Shown here: positions 1 through 7,140 of the stretch, piece after piece
Layout of the letters: each line of letters begins with the position of its first letter
Numbering within the stretch: position 1 is the first letter of the stretch
Assembly: GCF_000964545.1 (NCBI RefSeq)
Contig: NZ_BBVD01000029.1
Span: 1-23,104, forward strand
From: Comamonas thiooxydans
GTDB taxonomy: Bacteria > Pseudomonadota > Gammaproteobacteria > Burkholderiales > Burkholderiaceae_C
Reading direction: 5' to 3'
DNA length: 23,104 nucleotides
Translations under genes and position numbers: made by a program
Notes under the pieces: generated by a model
Databases searched by the model: none
The model's input: the letters and a program-made list of their open reading frames with translations, nothing else
What the model was told of the DNA's origin: nothing

Positions 1-1608
1 GCCTGCGCTTTTGATGACTTGCCTGAGTCTCTGGTGCTCGACGAGAACGTCGATACGTCGCTTGCAAAAGAGTTCCTGCTCAATGCTGAAGGCTCGCTGG
101 AAATCGTGAAGTCGTTCAAGGCAACGACAGGGAGGCTGGAGCGTACATCAATCCGTTGTCAGCACCCCACCGACAAGGTGCTGAGCACGCTGCTTAGCCT
201 AAAAATGGCAGACCTCAAGAAGCTGGGCGAAGAGCGAGGCGTCGCCGAAGTCGTCGCGGATAAGCGCGTTGCGTCACTTTGGCGCCAAGCAATTCGGGAA
301 GCCGCGGCTCCTATCGAATGCCAAGAATGTTTGCTGGATGTCGAAAAGGGACTCTCGACAGAGACGAAATCGATCTGGGGAAAGATCCAAGACCGGTTGC
401 CAACCTTCGCTCTCTTCAAAGCGGATCGCGAAAGCAGCGACGGGGACGTGGAGGCGAAAAATCCTCTACAGCAGGCAGTCAAGGAGGCTCAGGCCACCCT
501 ACAGATTCAGATCAGCGCACTCGAACAGCAGATCGAGACGAGCGTGCTTGATGTGGCCGCTAGGACGCTAGACAAGCTTCGAGAGATGGCGCCGGAGCTC
601 GCTAGCGAACTGACGCCCCGCTTCAAGGAGAAGCCTAAGTGGACTTTCAATTTCACGCTCGACGGTGAGAACGGAATTCCTATCAACAAGCGCGGAAGTG
701 GCGTGCGCCGGTTGATCCTACTGAACTTCTTTCGCGCAGAGGCGGAGAAAGCAGCAGTTGGGTCACAGCGCAATGTGATCTACGCGATAGAGGAGCCCGA
801 AACCTCTCAGCATCCAAACTTTCAGGTGATGCTGATGAAGGCGCTGCTGTCTCTGGCCGAGCAGCCCAATCGGCAGATCATTGTCACCACCCATGTGCCC
901 GCACTTGCAGGTTTAATTCCAACAGAAGGACTCCGATACGTCACCAAAGATGCTGAGGGGGCCCCTATCGTGAAGATGCCGGATTGCGATGTGCTCAAGG
1001 AGGCCACGGAAAGCCTCGGCGTGCTACCGGAAACTGGTATGGAACGCGCCAAGGGCGTGGTGCTGGTTGAGGGCAAGTCCGACGTCACCTTCCTGCGTCA
1101 CACAGCCTCTGCGTTGAAAGGGGCCGGCCACATAGAGTCCAGTCTCGAGGACGCAGGCATTGTTCCCATCTTGATTGGGGGCTGCGGTAGCGTAAAGCAC
1201 TGGGTCACGCTCAATCTTGCCAATGATCTGGGTTTGCCGTGGTGCGTATTCCTAGACTCAGATGTCGGTGGAGATCCGAGCCAGATGAAGTCGATCCAAA
1301 AACGCCAGGATGAAGTCGAGGCGCAAGGGCGCCCCTTCTACGCAACTCGAAAACGCGAGATCGAGAACTATCTATGTCCCGACTTAATTCTTGCCGAGGC
1401 CGGTGTGGCCGTTGAGTTCACAGATACCTGCGACGCCAAAAAGATCATTGGAACCGCCGTCAACATGAAGGCGGACGATGTAATCGATCGATTCTGGCCG
1501 AGAATGACGGCAGACCAGATCATTCGGTGTTCGACCTACGTGGAAAACAGTGTTGAGCGCGCTGAACTAAAGGATCTAGTCACAGGACTCCTAACTTTGG
1601 TTCGTTAA
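1..1608 (+). CDS. OLD-family ATP-dependent nuclease (AAA ATPase plus Toprim), 5' truncated by window edge
   Basis: The frame is open from base 1, so the start and the N-terminal Walker A are outside the window; 535 residues are visible. The ABC/SMC-type ATPase half is recognisable from a signature-like GSGVRR segment (about 691-711), a Walker B IEEPE (about 784-801) and a switch histidine in VTTHVPA (about 883-903). A Toprim domain follows, with the glutamate in LVEGKSD (about 1063-1083) and the acidic LDSDVGG (about 1252-1272). This order is that of OLD proteins, which cut DNA or RNA and often act in phage defence (P2 Old; GajA of Gabija). A predicted coiled coil of about 40 residues lies before the signature. 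No UvrD-like helicase follows, so a class 1 (solitary) OLD fits better than a Gabija pair. The gene immediately upstream cannot be seen, so another partner is possible. Family call is firm, exact role inferred. Confidence 0.88.
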   Translation, partial: ACAFDDLPESLVLDENVDTSLAKEFLLNAEGSLEIVKSFKATTGRLERTSIRCQHPTDKVLSTLLSLKMADLKKLGEERGVAEVVADKRVASLWRQAIREAAAPIECQECLLDVEKGLSTETKSIWGKIQDRLPTFALFKADRESSDGDVEAKNPLQQAVKEAQATLQIQISALEQQIETSVLDVAARTLDKLREMAPELASELTPRFKEKPKWTFNFTLDGENGIPINKRGSGVRRLILLNFFRAEAEKAAVGSQRNVIYAIEEPETSQHPNFQVMLMKALLSLAEQPNRQIIVTTHVPALAGLIPTEGLRYVTKDAEGAPIVKMPDCDVLKEATESLGVLPETGMERAKGVVLVEGKSDVTFLRHTASALKGAGHIESSLEDAGIVPILIGGCGSVKHWVTLNLANDLGLPWCVFLDSDVGGDPSQMKSIQKRQDEVEAQGRPFYATRKREIENYLCPDLILAEAGVAVEFTDTCDAKKIIGTAVNMKADDVIDRFWPRMTADQIIRCSTYVENSVERAELKDLVTGLLTLVR

Positions 1609-2108
1609 ATGGCTATCCACCTGGCCGTCGAACTGTTTACAACCGCTATTCGACACCGCACTGACAGCTGTGCTCAATGGCTGCTTGACGGCCACCAAGG
1701 TGAGTGGCGGCTTATCTCCCGACTAGCAGCAACCGCTGCAATGCGGACCTAGGAATCAAAAGTCGGCTTCAGGTTGTTCATAGTCATTCACGGCCGCCAG
1801 CCCGAGCGGCTGCTTGGATCAGCCACGGCCATTCGACTGGCTTCGCCCCGTCTGGCCGCTGCACATTTGAGACCGGCCGTTCGATAGTTTGCGGCAGCAA
1901 TTCGATCCTGAACGGTCGGTCCAGCTCAGGTCGATAGGGCAGAGCCGATCCAGAGCGGTCAGTCTATCGTCGTTCTCCCTCGGTTGCAGCCAATACACCT
2001 GGGCCGGCGAATTGGAGGCTTTGCCGAGAGCCCGTGCGGTCAAGTCGATGACGCGGGAATCACGCCAATTCCCTACGATGGCTACGCACTTGCGATTGAG
2101 CGGGTCGG
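1609..2108. other. 500-bp gap with no supportable gene
   Basis: An ATG begins directly after the OLD stop codon and opens a 47-codon frame to 1752, but it has no recognisable content. ORFs of 60-90 codons on both strands (for example 1819-2043 minus) look like random frames in a low-complexity stretch rich in CGGTC and TCGAT words. One imperfect inverted repeat is present: GACCGGCCGTTC (1871-1882) and GAACGGTCGGTC (1910-1921), matching at 11 of 12 positions. It could be the worn remains of a gene or a mobile sequence. I see no promoter, RNA gene or terminator I would defend. Confidence 0.4.
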
Positions 2109-2996
2109 CTAGGCGCTGCTGGGCGCAGGTAAAACTGCCCCTTCGTCACCAGGGACCAGATTGAAGTTGCAGTCTTTGGCTGCCAGGCCACCTGCCTTGA
2201 GAGCGTTGATTTCACGCCCTTTTTTAGTGAGGTCAGTGAGCATCCTGCGTTCAAGATCCTCTACGTGCGACAGCATGTGCAGTAAGCCGCTTAGCACCTC
2301 TTGGCTGTCGCTTTTGAATTGCGCTTTTGACGCGCTAACGGACCTGACGTCGAGTTGTTGGACGCCCGAATGCGCCGCCAGTGAGTTCCGCAATCGGTTC
2401 ACGAGATCCATGTGATCCATTGCGCAATGCTCGAACTCAAGGCACAGGTGGAACGGGTGCGCGAGCGTGCCGACCAACGAGACCAAGTGAGGCGTCTGGC
2501 CGCTCTGTCGTTTGCAGTCTGGACAAGGCGACTCGAGCAGCGCGCCTAGTGCCATGCGGCCGTATCGGGCCTCGGGAATCTGGGTGCAATACAGCAGCTG
2601 CTTAATTGCGACTTCGCAGAGCCGTGCCGAATTCATGAGTACCTCGTTGTAGAGGCGGATGCGTTCGATCTCCGAGTCGACTTCGTTGTTGCCAGGACAG
2701 TCTATGGTTGCGAAGTCGTGGGACGAGTTGATAACTCTCGCCATGATGAGTTGCAATGTGACGCCGCCGGTCGTGTACGGGTTCGTAAAGCCGCCTTTCT
2801 CAGGGGGCATTGGCTTTGGCATGAGTGCGAGTTGCCCACGTCGAAGCATCCACGCACGCATGTCGCCTGCAAGGGGAAGGATGTTCACTCCGGCAATTCG
2901 TTCTCCCAACCAGCGAAAAGCCTCCGGTCGGTAGCTCCACGAGTGATGTGTGCCATGCCATTCGCGCTTGGCTTTTGGAAGGTTCGTGCTCGACAT
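2109..2996 (-). CDS. Hypothetical protein with HEPN-like motif
   Basis: A 295-residue protein I do not recognise. Reasons to think it is real: a long uninterrupted frame, balanced amino-acid composition and no competing frame. It is predicted mainly helical, with no signal peptide or membrane segment. Residues 203-209 read RNSLAAH preceded by LVNRL, which resembles the R-x(4-6)-H motif of HEPN ribonucleases, many of which are toxins or phage-defence effectors. A CPDC pair lies at 158-161 with other Cys and His residues around 170-195, so a metal site is possible. The start at 2996 has no convincing ribosome binding site. The 3' end faces the OLD gene. The HEPN idea rests on one short motif only. 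Confidence 0.65.
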   Translation of the reverse strand: MSSTNLPKAKREWHGTHHSWSYRPEAFRWLGERIAGVNILPLAGDMRAWMLRRGQLALMPKPMPPEKGGFTNPYTTGGVTLQLIMARVINSSHDFATIDCPGNNEVDSEIERIRLYNEVLMNSARLCEVAIKQLLYCTQIPEARYGRMALGALLESPCPDCKRQSGQTPHLVSLVGTLAHPFHLCLEFEHCAMDHMDLVNRLRNSLAAHSGVQQLDVRSVSASKAQFKSDSQEVLSGLLHMLSHVEDLERRMLTDLTKKGREINALKAGGLAAKDCNFNLVPGDEGAVLPAPSSA

Positions 2997-3192
2997 CCCG
3001 CAAGTATCGCCGGGTGACCGCTTAGTGTCAGTGAGCGTGAGCTCAGCCCTCGCGCCCGACTGACCGAGAACGCTGCTAAGCAGACCTTGCTAAACGCGAT
3101 TGCCTTCAGAAATTACAGCCAAGTAGGTTTGTAAGTCCCATGCTTTTTCGAACTCCTCACGCATGAGCCGCGTGGACACTCAGAACGCGAAC

Positions 3193-4020
3193 CTACTGCA
3201 ATTCATACCACTTAAGCGAACTTAGTCGATCAACTAATTCATAGTCATCGTTCATGGTTGCCTCCTCAATTGCGTGGACCCTTCGAACTTCACAGCTGAA
3301 TCGTTCTAGGTCCCGAGCCTTGACTGGACAAGTCATCGGCCCTCCCATTGGGTAAATGAACGAATTCATCCTCTCAGCCATCGTGTCACGTGCCTCCTGA
3401 AGTAGCGGCCGTACTTGCAGAGGTGCATCTTCCCCCAGTTGCTGCAGCACCCACAGAATTCCAATTCCTGCCCACCTGTAGAGAGGTGATTGCCCACTTA
3501 ACTCCGCTCGCCTCAGGACACAGGCCATCGCACCAAGTGACCAAACTGATACCTCAGCTCCAATCTGGAACGGCGTATCAAATGGCAGATCCGCAAGCAA
3601 GAATGCACTTTTAGTGTGCACATCCCCATGTTCCAGTAGCACATCTCTAAAACGCGTTGGAAGCAAATTTACACACGCAAGAATTTGGCTGGGAAGGTAT
3701 TCCGTATCTTCCAAAAGATACCAAATCGGGCTGTAGAACCAGGCAGAGGTGCCAGGATAAAACTCCTCACACTCATCAACCCAAACTGTCTGTGGCATGG
3801 GTTCCCATACCTTGAATGGCTTGGCCCTCCCAGTCATGTATCGCACCCATAGTCCTGTGGCCTCCCTCAACTCCTGCTTCCGTCCTGTCCTTCGGTCTTG
3901 CAGTTCCTTCAGGTGAGCCTCCAGCGCAGTAGGTGCCATACCTCCGGCTGCGAAATTCACCATCGTGGCCCAAATTTTGGTTCGCAGCTTATCAATAGCA
4001 CTTGTCTTTCGATTCGCCAT
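3193..4020 (-). CDS. Hypothetical protein, divergent from XRE regulator
   Basis: A 275-residue protein with no family I can name. The first 70 residues are basic and helical (KLRTKIWATMVNF, then an EAHLKELQDRRTGRKQELREA stretch), suggesting nucleic-acid contact. The middle is aromatic-rich (several W and Y between about 75 and 105), followed by a hydrophobic helical region around 165-200 and an acidic C-terminus. There is no signal peptide. Its start codon at 4020 is 36 bp from the start of a divergent HTH_XRE gene, and the gap holds an inverted repeat, so the two are probably co-regulated, the XRE protein acting on both promoters. A GGAG lies about 13 bases before the ATG, a wide spacing. 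Base composition is lower in GC than the right half of the window, consistent with transfer. Confidence 0.7.
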   Translation of the reverse strand: MANRKTSAIDKLRTKIWATMVNFAAGGMAPTALEAHLKELQDRRTGRKQELREATGLWVRYMTGRAKPFKVWEPMPQTVWVDECEEFYPGTSAWFYSPIWYLLEDTEYLPSQILACVNLLPTRFRDVLLEHGDVHTKSAFLLADLPFDTPFQIGAEVSVWSLGAMACVLRRAELSGQSPLYRWAGIGILWVLQQLGEDAPLQVRPLLQEARDTMAERMNSFIYPMGGPMTCPVKARDLERFSCEVRRVHAIEEATMNDDYELVDRLSSLKWYELQ

Positions 4021-4022
4021 CT

Positions 4023-4046
4023 GTACTTATTCGCTCCATTAAGTAC
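4023..4046. promoter_or_regulatory. Inverted-repeat operator candidate between divergent genes
   Basis: GTACTTA (4023-4029), ten bases, then TAAGTAC (4040-4046): perfect 7-bp arms about two helical turns from end to end. It fills most of the 36-bp gap between the divergent 3193-4020 and 4057-4506 genes, so a protein bound here would affect both promoters. Autoregulation by the adjacent XRE protein is the simplest reading; it is inferred from position and symmetry. Confidence 0.5.
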
Positions 4047-4056
4047 TTTGGAAAAA

Positions 4057-4506
4057 ATGGCCGATCACGGCATAGTGGCGGCCATGCCTCATGCCGAAAT
4101 CGCAACTAGCTTTGGTGCAATGCTGTATCAAGTTCGGCAACAAAGGCGCATGTCTGTCGCTGAAGCCAGTAGGCAATCAGGTATCTCTAGCGGCTACTTC
4201 AGCGAACTTGAAAACAGCAAGCGAAAACCCCCTCGCCATCCAATCATTTTAAAAATTGCTGCTGGTCTAGAGCTTTCAACAGTCCAAAAAGAACGACTGA
4301 TACAGCTTGCTGATGAGCAGCGATGTGCAGATCAGTTCACGAAACACCTCACCCCTGAGTTTCGCTGTCTCGTGCTCCGAATTTGCGCCTCTGCACTCGA
4401 TCTGGACTTAGCTGCCGCACTGGCACTACACGCACATCTCGACCGCTTAAGTGTCCATCGCAGTCATTCTTGCGACCCAGGTACAGGCCGAGCTTCCGAC
4501 ATTTAA
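4057..4506 (+). CDS. XRE-family HTH transcriptional regulator
   Basis: A 149-residue protein with a clear N-terminal HTH_XRE (Cro/C1) domain at about residues 16-75: FGAMLYQVRQQRRMSVAEAS, then SGISSGYFSELENSKRKPP as turn and recognition helix. The C-terminal half is helical and unassigned. The reading frame stays open far upstream into the divergent gene, but homology begins only at FGAML, so the start is taken as ATG 4057 (weak GGAAAA before it); ATG 4084 is an alternative giving 140 residues. Such short XRE proteins usually repress their own and a neighbouring promoter, and a perfect inverted repeat lies just upstream. Transcription runs on toward the structured region and the tnsA remnant. 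Confidence 0.8.
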   Translation: MADHGIVAAMPHAEIATSFGAMLYQVRQQRRMSVAEASRQSGISSGYFSELENSKRKPPRHPIILKIAAGLELSTVQKERLIQLADEQRCADQFTKHLTPEFRCLVLRICASALDLDLAAALALHAHLDRLSVHRSHSCDPGTGRASDI

Positions 4507-4566
4507 GACGCCAATCTTTCACCTGCTTATCGCACTCAATTCACTCCACCAGCATTCGTAAAAATT

Positions 4567-4588
4567 GAAGGAGGTACCAATGCAATAG
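4567..4588 (+). promoter_or_regulatory. Strong Shine-Dalgarno followed by a two-codon ORF (ATG CAA TAG)
   Basis: GAAGGAGG at 4567-4574, five bases, then ATG CAA TAG (4580-4588). It is one of the best Shine-Dalgarno sequences in the window, yet the frame stops after two codons. It lies just before the hairpin series at 4599-4750 and upstream of tnsA. It may be a leader minigene, or the start of a decayed ORF; read through the TAG, the frame continues about 70 codons without recognisable content. Confidence 0.35.
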
Positions 4589-4598
4589 CGCAAAGAAA

Positions 4599-4750
4599 AA
4601 AGCGACGAAGGCCTGCCAGCCCACGTCGCTTTCCGTCGGGGATTGCCCAGACTTCTAAGTACAAACCAAGTCTACGCTTTCGTTCTGAAAAGCGTCAATC
4701 CCCTATTCACTTTTTATCGAGCGTCCGAGGACGAGCGAGGAAGTCGCTCG
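4599..4750. ncRNA. Candidate structured RNA or DNA element with a three-way junction
   Basis: Perfect complementary segments follow one another. Hairpin A: AAAGCGACG (4599-4607) with CGTCGCTTT (4624-4632). Three-way junction: outer stem GGGGATTG (4638-4645) with CAATCCCC (4696-4703), enclosing AGACTT (4649-4654) with AAGTCT (4668-4673) and ACGCTTT (4674-4680) with AAAGCGT (4689-4695). The two inner stems abut each other and the outer stem, with only three unpaired bases in the junction. Hairpin D: CGAGCGA (4732-4738) with TCGCTCG (4744-4750). Read on the minus strand, hairpin A is followed by a T-rich run and could terminate transcription; read on the plus strand the junction is followed by TTTTT at 4711-4715. 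I know no RNA family that fits. It could be a leader of the tnsA gene, an independent small RNA, or cruciform DNA sites. Confidence 0.45.
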
Positions 4751-4769
4751 CCCTCTCTAAGGGGAAAAG

Positions 4770-5234
4770 ATGAGGACTCAAAAACGCTTTACACCACAGC
4801 TCCTAGCTCGCTTTGAAAGAGATGAGCGCGGGACAGGAACTTATGCTGACTACGTCCCATGGCACCGTGTATCACGCTCAGATCCATCAAGCTACGGACG
4901 ATCACACATACTGCTTTGGCGACAACGCCAACTTGAGCTGCTCTCCGACAAGGAGTGGGATGGAGCTAACTTTGCAACGATGCTGCCTAACCTTCTCGAT
5001 CTGAATGAGCAGTTTCCGTTGCAAATCGAAGATGCTGTGCACGAATGCTCCCGCTGGGACATACGCGTGCCTCTTAAGCACTATCCGGGAACTCGCTCCG
5101 TTGCCAGAGCGCTAGGGATAAAGCACCCAAAACTTCACTGCGCTGAGGAAGAGGTACTTTGGACACCAACTACAGACCTTCTGCTACTGCTTCAAACCAG
5201 TGATATCCAGCAAGCTGCAAAGCAATACTTCTGA
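4770..5234 (+). pseudogene. tnsA: Tn7-type TnsA endonuclease, 3'-truncated
   Basis: The first about 137 residues match the TnsA N-terminal nuclease domain: RGTGTYADYVPWHRV and SSYGRSH correspond to the conserved RGxGxxxDYxPW and SSxGRSH of Tn7 TnsA, LLSDKE carries the first catalytic acid (E62, E63 in Tn7), LNEQFPL matches IREQFPL, GIKHP is identical, and PTTDLLL carries the second (D136, D114 in Tn7). The third catalytic element, Q-x-K, is missing because the frame enters foreign sequence at about 5180-5190 and stops at 5234. TnsA normally nicks the 5' ends of the transposon in complex with TnsB; this copy should be inactive, and no tnsB, tnsC or tniQ follows. The start is intact, with AAGGGGA at 4759-4765. 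The 3' end overlaps the tail of the truncated kinase on the other strand. Confidence 0.85.
5175..5195. other. Recombination breakpoint joining two truncated genes
   Basis: On the plus strand TnsA homology ends near here; on the minus strand the RcsC-like frame ends here in LLDITGLKQ and a stop codon (5184-5186) that is supplied by tnsA-side sequence. Both genes lose their 3' parts at the same place, as expected for a deletion or recombination between them. The exact base cannot be fixed from this sequence alone. Confidence 0.7.
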
Positions 5235-6686
5235 GCCCTGGTACTTGCCAGGAACCAAATCGACGTGAAGCTCGACAGACCGGTAGTGTGCATCCGTGAC
5301 ATTGAGATCGCGTGTGACCTGCCTGTCCGGCCCCTCCTCTCGGGCCGAATAGATTTGCAGCAGGCGCTGGTTCAATGGCTGGCCATTGACCACATAGCCA
5401 CCGGCCGCCTCGTTTTGCAGTAGTACTTCACCACTCCGTTGATCGATAAGGCTGAGCCCAAAGGGAGCTGTTTTAATGATGGTGCGATTGAGTCGTTCGC
5501 TTTCGTAGACGCGCAAAGAGCGCCGGTGGGCCGGCAGAAAAACCCAGTAGTGAAACAGCAGCACCACCGTCCACAGGACGAGAAGTATCAGTGCGGTGGC
5601 CACCGTATAGCCGGTCAAGGGGCCGCGCAGTGCACTCAAGATGGTGCTCCAGGAGTAGGCATACACCAGCGTCCAGCCCGTTTGGGATAGGGGCTCTCCC
5701 AAAGTGAAGACTCCGTCGCTATAGCTGTCATCAAAGCCAGTCAGACTGTTCTGCCATACCTTGCTTTCAACGACCCTCTGAGCCATCTCTTGGGCTTGAT
5801 GGTCAGACTCCGCCGCAGACCCGACTCCCTGCAGCAGCACATCACCCTCATTGGAAATCAGAAGGAAGTTGCCAGCATAAGCAGACTGATTCAAGCGATC
5901 GGACAGAACCTTCACGGGCATATCGCTCACAAAGATCATGAACGGCTTGTCTCCATCGAATGCGGGCTGCACCAGTTTGACGACGCTCTGTCCGGTGAAT
6001 GGATCGATATGCGGAGCGATCCACTTCACTTGGCGCGACTCATGCAGCGCACGATCAACAAGCGGGTCCGTCAAATCGCCAAGATCGACTGCCAGGCGAT
6101 GAATGAGATCTGCAACGGATTGAGCATGCACATCCGCCACCGGGTCTCCCGACTTGGGTGGCGGAAGAAACGTGATGTATTTTTCGTCAGGCGTGTAGTG
6201 ATAGCCAGTGAATTCTCGCTCACGTTGGCGTGAACTGGCGCTCACGGTATAGGCTTGCCCTTCACTGAAAGCCAGATAGTCACGGTACATCTCGGCAGGC
6301 TTGCTAGCCACATCGCCCATCGCCAGTTGCGGTAGCACATTGGGGTTGGCCTGCAGGTAAATACGGCCTCCCTGGCGTGCAAAATCGCGTGCGAGTGCAG
6401 TTTTCGCGGAGTGTTGCTGTTCGGTATTCCACAGCATCTCGGCATGTATGACCCCCCGCCGCATGGCGGCCTGCTTGGTTTCTATCTCCAGCAGCAGCTG
6501 AGACTTTTGAGCGCTGTAAACCAAACGCGCATCCGATATGTAGCCTGACACCTTTGCGTAGATGGCCAACCCAACGACTACAAGAATGACGACCGACATG
6601 ACTGCGGCGCCGCCAAACAGCACTCCGCGCTGCAAGCGATTGAGCAGTCCTATCTCGTTGCCGATGTGTGAAATTGAATGAGGCAC
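5184..6686 (-). pseudogene. RcsC-like hybrid sensor kinase, truncated after PAS domain
   Basis: 500 residues: membrane segment (about 22-48), periplasmic sensor region (about 50-355), second membrane segment (358-384), then a PAS domain starting at SERLNRTIIKTAPFGLSLID and ending at LLCSLLDITGLKQ. The stretch after the second membrane segment closely parallels E. coli RcsC (FIPAES...FNRKIVASAPVGICIL). In RcsC a histidine kinase, ATPase and receiver domain follow for several hundred residues; here the frame stops at once. The protein can still be made and inserted in the membrane but has no phosphotransfer part. The start is uncertain: the first codon of the longest frame is GTG at 6686. It diverges from an RcsB-like regulator, its natural partner. 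Confidence 0.82.
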
Positions 6687-6916
6687 AGCATTGCACCGGA
6701 CCGGCCAATGCGCATGGCGGCAGTCACTCGTCCTGATGAGTTGAAAGCACGCAATGTAGTCAATCTGGGGGGATTTGTGGGTGTACTGCTTTGATTTTCG
6801 TACTCGTCCTATCTAACTCAGAACTTTCGTTTTAGTCCGATTAACTCCACAAGACATTCCTTCCATAATCTGGCGACACGGCAGCAATGCCTAGTTGGTC
6901 TTTTGGAGCGCGAACG
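6687..6916. promoter_or_regulatory. Divergent promoter region, rcsC-like / small ORF-rcsB-like
   Basis: 230 bp between the starts of the truncated kinase (minus) and the small ORF leading into the rcsB-like gene (plus). It is AT-rich, especially 6780-6880, and must hold both promoters. A plausible plus-strand -10 is CATAATCT around 6865-6873. I cannot assign a matching -35 with confidence, and saw no clear RcsB-type box. Confidence 0.35.
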
Positions 6917-7105
6917 ATGACCCCAATTTCTATGCTGGTCACAGAATTACTGCTTGGGTTTGCGAGTCTCACAGAGGTCCAAAGAAGGCTTTTTCTCATC
7001 CAACTGAATCAGTTCATGATTGCCTCTCCACGTCAGAAACGCTTGAAAGTTGAAACGTGGGAACAAGCAAGCAATGCGCAGGAAAGGCAAGAACCACCTG
7101 CCTAG
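6917..7105 (+). CDS. Small hypothetical protein upstream of rcsB-like gene
   Basis: A 62-residue ORF starting MTPISMLVTELLLGFASLTE and ending in a polar tail. A GGAG (6905-6908) eight bases before ATG 6917 makes that start better than the in-frame ATG at 6887, which lacks a ribosome binding site. The central part, LTEVQRRLFLIQLNQFMIASPRQKR, looks like a compact amphipathic helical domain and not a random frame. No signal peptide or known domain. It lies 35 bp before the rcsB-like start on the same strand, so the two are probably one transcript and the small protein may tune the regulator. Function unknown; it could still be a leader ORF. Confidence 0.5.
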   Translation: MTPISMLVTELLLGFASLTEVQRRLFLIQLNQFMIASPRQKRLKVETWEQASNAQERQEPPA

Positions 7106-7140
7106 ATGCACAACGACGAATTGATTCCAGGACCACGCTC

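Noticed and set aside
1664..1671. ACAGC followed by TGT, as the matching left end of the Tn7-like element with a 5-bp duplication
   Set aside because: The bases match the expected duplication, but no AAAGTC-TAAACT sites follow, and ACAGCTGT is a palindrome likely by chance.
1609..1752. 47-codon ORF starting directly after the OLD stop codon, as a partner gene
   Set aside because: No recognisable sequence, no ribosome site of its own beyond the overlap position, and the downstream region is non-coding.
1819..2043. 74-codon minus-strand ORF in the 500-bp gap
   Set aside because: Arg/Ser-rich composition, no start signal, and equal-length frames on the other strand; indistinguishable from a random frame.
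4638..4703. tRNA or tRNA-like gene
   Set aside because: The closed outer stem and two inner arms recall a tRNA, but there is no D arm, the middle loop has 13 bases, the T-loop motif is absent and there is no CCA end.
4638..4703. Integron attC site
   Set aside because: The conserved GTTRRRY and RYYYAAC core sites are absent and there is no integrase or cassette array.
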